From an uncultured Ignavibacteriota bacterium (GTDB lineage Bacteria > Bacteroidota > Ignavibacteria > Tepidaquicellales > Tepidaquicellaceae), in contig CALGII010000256.1 in assembly GCA_937915485.1 (NCBI GenBank), positions 1 through 20,405 on the forward strand: DNA of 20,405 bases, written 5' to 3'. Below are positions 14,757 to 20,405 of the stretch, one piece after another. Position 1 is the first letter of the stretch; every line of letters begins with the position of its first letter. Below the pieces are notes generated by a model. The model was not told where the DNA came from and searched no databases. It saw only the letters and a program-made list of their open reading frames with translations. The position numbers were made by a program, and so were the translations under genes.

Positions 14757-16091
14757 TTACGCCTGATAATTTTCAAGATAATGAACGATTCTCATCAGGA
14801 ATTTTCCCCCGAGAGCGCCGTCAATGAGCCTGTGGTCAAACGACAGTGTAAGGTACATCATCGGTTTTATAACGACAAAGTCGCCGTTTTCCGTCTCAAG
14901 TACCGCCGGTCTTTTCTTTACCGCGCCGATTCCGAGAATTGCCACCTGCGGCTGGTTAATAACCATCGTTCCGATTATGTTTCCGAAAACGCCGTAGTTC
15001 GATATCGTGAACGTGCCGCCCTGGATTTCATCAAGCGAGAGTTTCTTCACGCGCGCGCGCTTCCCGAGGTCGTTGATGTTTCTCGCCAGACCTGTCAGGT
15101 TCATCCCGTCCGCGTTCTTCACCACCGGAACTATCAGCCCGCCGTTTTCCATCGCGACCGCGATGCCGAGATTTACCTTGCTCCTCATTATAGCCTTGAA
15201 CGGAACGGATGAATCGTCGATTACGGAGTTAACGAGAGGGAAGTCCTTCAGCGCTTTAATTACTGCCTCCGAAATGAAAGGCATGTATGTGAGTTTAATT
15301 CCTTCCTTCTTCTCGAATTCGGCTGCCATCGCGCTTCGCGCTTTTTCCACGTTCGTCATGTCGCATTCGGATATAGAGTTGACGTGCGGGGATATAGCAA
15401 CCGACGCGGCCATGTGCTCAGCCATCTTCTGCCTTATGTTGTCGAATTCAAGCACCGAAATTCCGTCCTCGTCGTAATTGATTTCCTGTTTCGGCAGTTC
15501 GGGTTTCGGTTTTTGCGCGGCAGGCTGCGTCTGAACCACAGGTTTATCAACCTGAGGCGCGGGCTTTCTGCCCGACTTAACGTATTCAAGAACGTCGTTC
15601 TTAGTTACTCTTCCGTTTTGTCCCGTTCCCTTAATTCCTTCGAGTTCACCAAGAGGTATGCCCTCTTTCCTCGCTATGTTCAGAACGAGAGGTGAGAAAA
15701 ATTTATCCGATGTCGAAGCCGCCGCGGGCTTGTCTGTTTCAGCCGCAGGCGCCGCTTGTTTCTTTTCTTCTGCGGGCTTTATGGTTTCGGGCTTCGTTTC
15801 CGCGGGAATCTCCGCGGGTTTCTCTTCCGCCTTTGTTTCTATTTTCGCGTCAGCATCCGTTTCAAGACGGGCAAGTATTTTTCCGATTTCAACAACTTCA
15901 TTTTCCTTGAAAAGAAGTTCGGTTATTATTCCCGCTTCGGGCGAAGGGACTTCTGTATCCACTTTGTCCGTTGATATTTCCAGTATTGGTTCGTCTCTTT
16001 CGACTTTGTCTCCGGGTTTCTTGAGCCATTTTAAAATGGTCCCTTCCATAATGGATTCACCCATCTTTGGCATGACTATATCGACTATCAT
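14757..16091 (-). CDS. Dihydrolipoamide acyltransferase, E2 of a 2-oxo acid dehydrogenase complex
   Basis: A 444-residue core enzyme that carries acyl groups on lipoate and passes them to CoA. Lipoyl domain 1-78 has K43 in EISTDKVDTEV. A Pro/Ala/Glu/Lys linker (80-128) leads to the peripheral subunit-binding domain (131-173, SPLVLNIARKEGIPL and GTGQNGRVTKNDVLEYV). A second linker precedes the acyltransferase domain (about 215-444), whose active site is H420 and D424 in SFDHRLIDG. A clear AGGAGT lies 9 bases before the ATG. E1 and E3 genes are not adjacent, so I cannot tell whether the complex uses pyruvate, 2-oxoglutarate or branched-chain 2-oxo acids. The N-terminal style fits the 2-oxoglutarate/branched-chain group somewhat better. 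Confidence 0.92.
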   Translation of the reverse strand: MIVDIVMPKMGESIMEGTILKWLKKPGDKVERDEPILEISTDKVDTEVPSPEAGIITELLFKENEVVEIGKILARLETDADAKIETKAEEKPAEIPAETKPETIKPAEEKKQAAPAAETDKPAAASTSDKFFSPLVLNIARKEGIPLGELEGIKGTGQNGRVTKNDVLEYVKSGRKPAPQVDKPVVQTQPAAQKPKPELPKQEINYDEDGISVLEFDNIRQKMAEHMAASVAISPHVNSISECDMTNVEKARSAMAAEFEKKEGIKLTYMPFISEAVIKALKDFPLVNSVIDDSSVPFKAIMRSKVNLGIAVAMENGGLIVPVVKNADGMNLTGLARNINDLGKRARVKKLSLDEIQGGTFTISNYGVFGNIIGTMVINQPQVAILGIGAVKKRPAVLETENGDFVVIKPMMYLTLSFDHRLIDGALGGKFLMRIVHYLENYQA

Positions 16092-16153
16092 ATTAAATTA
16101 ACTCCTGATTATTGTTTATAATATACTTAAAACCAATAATTTAAGATAAAAGT

Positions 16154-17089
16154 TTATCTGTCAACTTCGAACAGAGAACTTATAGATTCATTCAGGTTTG
16201 TGCGGATTATCGCCTCGGCGAAAATCGCGGCGACCGACTTGGTCTCAATCTTTTCCGATTTCCGCCTTAGAGGAACGGTGTCAGTAATATAAAGTTTTTT
16301 AAGCGGAAGAGATTCAACCCTGTCGATTGCCTCACCGGACAATATCGCGTGCGTGCAGGCGCCGTAAATTTCGAGCGCGCCCTTGTCCTTGAGCGCTTTC
16401 ACGGCGTTTCCGAAAGTGCCCGCCGTGTCGATAAGGTCGTCTATAACGAGAACGTTCTTGTCCTTTACCTCGCCGATAATGTTCATTATTTCCGCGACGT
16501 TCTGTGTCGGTCTTCTCTTGTCGATTAGTATCAGGTCGGCGTGAAGTCTCTTCGCGTACGCCCTCGCCATTTTTATGCTTCCGACGTCGGGCGAGCAGAC
16601 GGCGAGATTTGGTATCTGCATTTCATAGAAATGTTTCAGGAAAACCGCCGAACCGAAAAGATGGTCAACGGGAATGTCGAAGAAACCCTGTATCTGCGAT
16701 GCGTGTAAGTCCATCGTTATTACTCTGTCCGCGCCTGATTTTTCGAGAAGGTTAGCGACGAGTTTCGCGGTTATCGAAACGCGGGGCTGGTCCTTCCTGT
16801 CCTGCCTTGCGTAGCCGAAGTAGGGGATTACCGCGTTGACCCGCGCGGCGGACGAGCGCTTCGCGGCGTCCAGCATTATTAATAATTCCATCAAGTTGTC
16901 TGAAGGTGGATTCGTCGACTGAATTATGAATACATCCCTGCCTCTTATGTTCTCGTTGTATCTCATCCAGATTTCGCCGTCCGAGAAGTGCTTTATCTCT
17001 CTCGCGCCGAGCGAAATGCCGAGTACTTTTGCAATGCTTTCTCCGAGGTATTCTGAATTTTTTCCGGTAAAGATTTTCAAGTTTGACAT
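16154..17089 (-). CDS. prs: Ribose-phosphate pyrophosphokinase (PRPP synthetase)
   Basis: A 311-residue cytosolic enzyme that makes PRPP from ribose 5-phosphate and ATP for nucleotide, His and Trp synthesis. Visible marks: KIFTGKNSEYLGESIAKVLG at the start, HFSDGEIWMRYNENIRGRD, IIQSTNPPSDNLMELLIMLD, PYFGYARQDRKDQPR, the metal-binding DLHASQIQGFFDIPVDHLFG and the PRPP loop VLVIDDLIDTAGTF. I place the start at the ATG 17089, which gives the usual N-terminus (MSNLKIF). An in-frame TTG at 17113 lies inside the likely promoter box. No Shine-Dalgarno sequence is visible. The gene is not followed by rplY or pth as in some bacteria; the E2 gene begins 62 bases downstream. Confidence 0.96.
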   Translation of the reverse strand: MSNLKIFTGKNSEYLGESIAKVLGISLGAREIKHFSDGEIWMRYNENIRGRDVFIIQSTNPPSDNLMELLIMLDAAKRSSAARVNAVIPYFGYARQDRKDQPRVSITAKLVANLLEKSGADRVITMDLHASQIQGFFDIPVDHLFGSAVFLKHFYEMQIPNLAVCSPDVGSIKMARAYAKRLHADLILIDKRRPTQNVAEIMNIIGEVKDKNVLVIDDLIDTAGTFGNAVKALKDKGALEIYGACTHAILSGEAIDRVESLPLKKLYITDTVPLRRKSEKIETKSVAAIFAEAIIRTNLNESISSLFEVDR

Positions 17090-17110
17090 CGTGGAAGTTA
17101 TTAATTTATT

Positions 17111-17141
17111 CAAATTTATACATAACCTTTTATTAAGTCAA
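17111..17141 (-). promoter_or_regulatory. Putative promoter of prs (Bacteroidota type)
   Basis: On the minus strand TTGACT (17136-17141) is 17 bases from TAAATTTG (17111-17118), a perfect TAnnTTTG box. The box ends 21 bases before the prs ATG, almost the same spacing as at rplM (20 bases). Confidence 0.6.
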
Positions 17142-17203
17142 TTCAACTCAACAAAAAGCAATAAATGATCGGCTATCGGAGCGGAGAAATTCAGGAATTT
17201 TTA

Positions 17204-17224
17204 TAAAAAATGCGCGTAACGCGC
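17204..17224 (-). terminator. Intrinsic terminator of the DUF3795-type gene
   Basis: GCGCG (17212-17216) pairs with CGCGC (17220-17224) around a 3-base loop, and on the minus strand an ATTTTTT run follows. It starts 11 bases after the stop codon. The stem is short but GC-rich. Confidence 0.65.
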
Positions 17225-17235
17225 TATTGAAATTA

Positions 17236-17661
17236 TCAGTTGAAATTGTGTACGGCGCCGCATTTCAGACATCTGCCCCTGTGCACGCAAACCATGCCGC
17301 CGCATCCCTCGCACTTCCATCTTTTTTGCTCTTCTTTCGCGAACTCATTCAATCCGATTGACTTAATTCTGTCAAGATTTTCCAGCATGCTCATGTGATA
17401 TTTTGTCCTGTATCTTTTATCCAGATTCTTTAACCGCCTGCACGGATAAATTTCGCACTCGTAGCAGAAACCCGACTCGGTCATTTTCAATAAATCGCAA
17501 TTCCGGATTATGCAGTTCACGCATGACTTCGCGTAATTAATATCCAGATTCCTGCACCCCTTGCAGACATTTTTATCCCTGAGGTAACCAAGGCATATTC
17601 CGCAGTTCATTCCGCAGGGCGCGAACAAATCCGGATTAATTTTTTTGTGTCTCGCATTCAT
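17236..17661 (-). CDS. Cys-rich DUF3795-type protein
   Basis: A 141-residue protein with 16 cysteines. APCGMNCGICLGYLR (14-27) is the opening motif of the DUF3795 family. Further pairs follow: C33/C36, C47/C50, C55, C66/C69 and C74 (CYECEIYPC). The C-terminus is a separate zinc-ribbon-like unit, CEGC...CLKC (C117, C120, C131, C134), with C125 between. The cysteines suggest zinc or iron-sulphur binding, but no function is established for the family as far as I know. The start is the ATG at 17661; no Shine-Dalgarno sequence is seen. It lies between two terminators, so it is probably transcribed alone. Confidence 0.82.
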   Translation of the reverse strand: MNARHKKINPDLFAPCGMNCGICLGYLRDKNVCKGCRNLDINYAKSCVNCIIRNCDLLKMTESGFCYECEIYPCRRLKNLDKRYRTKYHMSMLENLDRIKSIGLNEFAKEEQKRWKCEGCGGMVCVHRGRCLKCGAVHNFN

Positions 17662-17731
17662 TATGCGGCATTAAATTGATGAATTGAATTTAAGAAAATC
17701 CTGAATCATATTGAATGGTTTTCAGCAAAAC

Positions 17732-17755
17732 AAAAAAATCCACGAAACGCGGATT
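17732..17755 (-). terminator. Intrinsic terminator of the stand-alone acyltransferase gene
   Basis: On the minus strand AATCCGCG pairs with CGTGGATT (8 bp including one G-T) around TTT, followed by a run of T. It starts on the base next to the stop codon, an unusually tight fit. Confidence 0.7.
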
Positions 17756-18535
17756 CTACATTTTCTCGATTTGCTCCGTCAAATCTTTGAGGAACCTGAC
17801 CATCGGCGCTCCGTCAATCACGTCGTGGTCGAAAAGCACAGTCATATTTAAAATTTCCCTTATCAATATCCCGTCGTTCACCACAGCGGGCTTATTTAAA
17901 ACAGAACCTATTCCGAATGATACGGGATGAACCGCTTTATGTATGAACCAGCCGTTAATTTTTCCCGCAGTTCCGGGCGATGTCACCGAGACATTTCCCA
18001 TCTTGCCGAAAGCCGTTTTCGGGTGCTTCAGCAAATACCGCCAGAACATACGTCTCGCGAAACCCGGCAGAGAATAATACAACCTTTCATAGGCTTTCGG
18101 TTTCTGTCTGAGAACTATGTCATCTTCTGTCATCACCTGATTCCCGGCATTCTCAATCTCAATCGTGATTTCCTCGGCGCTTTTCTCGTTAGTCTTTTCG
18201 ATGACCATCGGAATCGGAACCCTTTTCCCGTTTATTTCCTTCTCGACAACGAATGAAACATTAATATCGTTGAATATAATAATCTTCTTCTTGCCGAGCA
18301 GATATCCTGTCGCTTCGGCGTGCTTTTCCAGCGCGCTGCTGATTGCTTTTATTATCCGGGCGTTGAACGAGACTTTCACGCCGCTTCTCTTCAATTCCCG
18401 CAGTTTCTTCCTGCTGTCGGTCACGTCGAATTCAAGCAAGGCGCTGACGTGATGCCTGAGAGTACCGATTGACATCACGTCGAATGTCGCTATTCTTGAA
18501 CGCGGTATGGCTTCAGTTTTATATTCCTCCTTCAT
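17756..18535 (-). CDS. Stand-alone E2-type acyltransferase domain protein
   Basis: A 259-residue protein resembling only the catalytic domain of 2-oxo acid dehydrogenase E2, with no lipoyl or subunit-binding domain. NARIIKAISSALEKH (58-72), NDINVSFVVEKE near 89-100 and MGNVSVTSPGTAG are typical of the fold. The active-site motif is LFDHDVIDGAP with H237 and D241, like DHRxxDG but with Asp in place of Arg. A middle segment (about 150-175, LYYSLPGFARRMFWRYLL) differs from true E2. AAGGA lies 8 bases before the ATG, and TATAAT at 18551-18556 (minus strand) may be its -10 box. It may acylate an unknown substrate through CoA, as chloramphenicol acetyltransferase shares this fold, but no substrate can be named. 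Confidence 0.8.
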   Translation of the reverse strand: MKEEYKTEAIPRSRIATFDVMSIGTLRHHVSALLEFDVTDSRKKLRELKRSGVKVSFNARIIKAISSALEKHAEATGYLLGKKKIIIFNDINVSFVVEKEINGKRVPIPMVIEKTNEKSAEEITIEIENAGNQVMTEDDIVLRQKPKAYERLYYSLPGFARRMFWRYLLKHPKTAFGKMGNVSVTSPGTAGKINGWFIHKAVHPVSFGIGSVLNKPAVVNDGILIREILNMTVLFDHDVIDGAPMVRFLKDLTEQIEKM

Positions 18536-18665
18536 AATGGAATTCCTTTACATCATTATAAAATCCGAAAACGAGACGATTCTCTTCATCTCTTGCAATG
18601 TTGGATACAGAAAGTAAAAATATGAATTTGAAACCGCTGACAAATTTCAGTGCCGCTTTGTTTTT

Positions 18666-19295
18666 TTAACTCCAGAGCGGGTGAGACTTTATGGCGAAAT
18701 AGTCATTATATAATATGCCGACTGCTATTATAAAAGCAATGAACCCGATAAGTATCAAAATCTGAACGAGCGATGTTTTTTGTATATCCTGTTTCATGTT
18801 TACTTCGCAAACTTCACCCGGACAATATTTCGCTTTTTCCTTGTAAATCCAATGGTAAACCAGACACCCCAGACAGATTCCGAACGCGGATTCAAACAAC
18901 AAAAATATCTGGCATATCAGACAGATTATACCCGTAATAGGACTGAAAGTATTCAGAATTATCGAAAGTACGAACATTGTAACTGCGAGCGCCAGACCTA
19001 TATACCACGCGAATTTCTTCTGCGGCGCTCCGACGTACTCGGGATTCTGTCTGCTGACAATCAGCCTCGAAAGAATAAGCGTAGGCGCGTATTTAGGACT
19101 GATAAAAAGGCGGATTATGAAATCGGTCAGAAAAATCACGATAAAATATTTCAGCAGAAGAAAATCCTGCTTCAAAACCGCCGTAGTAACCGCGATAACA
19201 ATAAACACCAGCAGAATGCCCGCTGACGCTCTGATTTCCCGCTCATTCAATACGGGAATATCATAACCTTTCACTGTCTCTCCGAATTGTGCCAT
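18666..19295 (-). CDS. DUF4395-type membrane protein
   Basis: A 209-residue membrane protein with about five hydrophobic segments (near 23-41, 45-64, 97-114, 120-147 and 177-195). PQKKFAWYIGLALA (91-104) and FLLFESAFGICLGCLVY (131-147) match DUF4395-type proteins. Cysteines occur in pairs: C125/C128, C141/C144, and C158/C163 in YCPGEVC. The pairs suggest a redox or sulphur-related role, since family members are often found near thiol or sulphur-transfer genes, but none is adjacent here. No Shine-Dalgarno sequence or terminator is clear. The 130-base gap downstream (18536-18665) holds only the possible -10 box of the acyltransferase gene. Confidence 0.75.
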   Translation of the reverse strand: MAQFGETVKGYDIPVLNEREIRASAGILLVFIVIAVTTAVLKQDFLLLKYFIVIFLTDFIIRLFISPKYAPTLILSRLIVSRQNPEYVGAPQKKFAWYIGLALAVTMFVLSIILNTFSPITGIICLICQIFLLFESAFGICLGCLVYHWIYKEKAKYCPGEVCEVNMKQDIQKTSLVQILILIGFIAFIIAVGILYNDYFAIKSHPLWS

Positions 19296-19467
19296 AATAA
19301 TGATTTATGTTTATATAATAAATATTAAATATCGATTTTGTTGATTATGAAACTTGGATTTGATACTCTTTATTTGTACGAAAAGATAAGAAAATTGTTA
19401 TGCTCGTTCAATTTAAAACAACATCTGAAGATTCTATACCTCATCTTTGTGCCCTCAGTGGTAAAAT
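19296..19467. other. AT-rich intergenic stretch without a recognised feature
   Basis: AT-rich DNA upstream of the DUF4395-type gene. The first 100 bases should hold that gene's promoter, but I see no good match to the promoter layout found elsewhere in the window. From about 19441 the sequence begins to show the repeat style described in the next entry (CTTTGTG, CCCTCAGTGG). Confidence 0.5.
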
Positions 19468-19772
19468 GCTCTTCCTCTGTGTACCTCTGTGAAACCGCTC
19501 TTCTCTCTTCTAACTCCTAACTACTAACTACTAACTTCTGCTCTTTTGATCTGTTTCATCAGCTCTTTCTGTGTGGAATAAATTCGCGTCAATCCGTGGC
19601 GAATCGCTCTTGCTCTTCAAATCCCGTCGAATCCGTTCTTCCCGTCTAATCCCGCGGGCTATAGAAAAAAGATCTGTGAAAATCTGTTTCATCAGCTCTT
19701 TCTGTGTGGAATAAATTCGTGTCAATCAGTGGTGAATCGCTCTTCTTGATTCTTGATTCTTGCTTCTTGATT
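19468..19772. repeat. Mosaic of short repeat modules joined by GCTCTT
   Basis: The core is a 63-base direct repeat at 19549-19611 and 19682-19744 with three mismatches. Around it lie CTCTGTGTACCTCTGTGAA, a CTAACTACTAACTACTAAC tract, ATCCCGTCGAATCCG-like DNA and TCTTGATTCTTGATTCTTG. GCTCTT starts at 19468, 19497, 19540, 19562, 19606, 19612, 19695 and 19739, mostly at module borders. The last module runs up to the stop codon of the aminotransferase gene. CTCTGTG- and ATCCGTG-style dispersed repeats are known from many environmental bacteria. No protein-like frame is present. Confidence 0.8.
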
Positions 19773-20405
19773 CTATTTTTTAAAAAACCTCCGAATGATA
19801 GAACACACTTCAATTACTTGTTCCACCGAAAGTTCCGGCCAACTCGGCAGATTCATTCCGCGTATCGCGATTTCTCCCGCGGTTTTTATCTTGTGATACT
19901 GATGCGCGAACATCGGCATTGTATGAACCGGGAAGAAAGTCGGACGTGTCTCGACTCCGTTGTCGGCAAGGTGCTTCCGCAGCGCGTCCCTTTCCTTTAC
20001 GCTTTCCGTCATTATCGAATACATCCAGTATGAATGAACCGTGTCCTTCGATTCGGCGTGCGGTGTCACGGGAAGTCCCGCGAGGTTTTTGTTGTACAAT
20101 TCCGCTATCGCGCGTTTCTTCTTTAATATGCTGTCCGCGTTTTCGAGCTGCGCGAGCCCGATTGCGGCGCAGATGTTCGTCATTCTGTAATTGAAGCCGA
20201 TAACGTCGTGCCAGTATTCGCGCACCGTCGATACTCCGTGCATTTTAAGATGATACGCTTTTTCGTATAGGTAATAGTCGTTAGATACGACCATTCCGCC
20301 TTCTCCCGTCGTTATCGTCTTGTTGCCGTAAAAACTGAACGCGGCAATGTCTCCGAACGTGCCCGCGTATTTTCCTTTGTACTTCGTGCCGAACGCTTCC
20401 GCGCA
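19773..20405 (-). CDS. DegT/DnrJ/EryC1/StrS-family sugar aminotransferase, 5' end missing
   Basis: The last 210 codons of a PLP-dependent enzyme that usually aminates a nucleotide-linked keto-sugar for LPS, capsule or glycoprotein glycan synthesis. The frame is open to the window edge, so the N-terminal half lies outside. Near the edge AFSFYGNKTITTGEGGM contains the Schiff-base lysine (20319-20321). GFNYRMTNICAAIGLAQLE and YNKNLAGLP follow, and the C-terminus has ETRPTFFPVH and NLPSWPELS, typical of the family. An ATG at 20294 is internal and not the start. Which sugar is used cannot be told. The stop lies directly beside the repeat mosaic. Confidence 0.92.
   Translation of the reverse strand, partial: CAEAFGTKYKGKYAGTFGDIAAFSFYGNKTITTGEGGMVVSNDYYLYEKAYHLKMHGVSTVREYWHDVIGFNYRMTNICAAIGLAQLENADSILKKKRAIAELYNKNLAGLPVTPHAESKDTVHSYWMYSIMTESVKERDALRKHLADNGVETRPTFFPVHTMPMFAHQYHKIKTAGEIAIRGMNLPSWPELSVEQVIEVCSIIRRFFKK

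Noticed and set aside
17090..17113. TTG at 17113 as the prs start
   Set aside because: The codon is part of a perfect TAnnTTTG box, and the extra eight residues are not family-like.
19338..19520. 60-codon frame on the plus strand
   Set aside because: Its second half is translated repeat DNA; no homology pattern or ribosome site is visible.
20292..20294. ATG at 20294 as the start of the DegT-family gene
   Set aside because: The frame stays open and family-like, including the cofactor lysine, for 37 more codons to the window edge.

Overview
The window looks like a chromosomal segment from a Gram-negative, LPS-bearing bacterium of the Bacteroidota/Chlorobi group, most likely Ignavibacteria-like. 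Four things point there. The gene run rplM-rpsI-rpsB-tsf-pyrH-frr is intact. A secreted protein ends in a type IX secretion (T9SS) sorting domain of the NYPNPFNP type. Most start codons lack a Shine-Dalgarno sequence. Three promoters have a TAnnTTT(G/A) box. The lineage is inferred from gene content and signals only.

Layout, plus strand. A tRNA-Val(TAC) with its own terminator (56-156) is followed by a short repeat and hairpin region (161-282). Next come overlapping branched-chain amino acid ABC transporter genes livM-livG-livF (338-2832) and a class I aminotransferase (2899-4059), closed by a strong UUCG-loop terminator (4120-4149). A translation-linked run follows: ribosomal proteins L13, S9 and S2, EF-Ts, UMP kinase and ribosome recycling factor (4399-8374). 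It continues almost without gaps into two lipopolysaccharide genes, waaA (Kdo transferase) and gmhA (heptose pathway), ending at 10250. A 199-base structured leader precedes rpsB.

Layout, minus strand (10318 to the end). In order of increasing coordinate: a T9SS-exported fibronectin-like protein, a subtilisin-family protease, a lipoyl-bearing E2 acyltransferase, PRPP synthetase (prs), a Cys-rich DUF3795-type protein, a stand-alone E2-type acyltransferase domain, a DUF4395-type membrane protein, and the 3' part of a DegT-family sugar aminotransferase cut by the window edge. Four of these genes end in clear intrinsic terminators, so this half reads as mostly separate transcription units.

How the genes work together. 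The plus-strand half couples amino acid uptake and transamination with ribosome building, pyrimidine nucleotide supply and LPS core synthesis. The minus-strand half mixes envelope or secreted proteins with central metabolism. Intergenic DNA at both ends of the window and at 10241-10300 holds short mosaic repeats. I found no mobile element, CRISPR array, phage gene or defence system, and nothing I would call a clearly new system. The most interesting leads are the rpsB leader, the GCTCTT-linked repeat mosaic at 19468-19745, a shared promoter layout, and the stand-alone acyltransferase.
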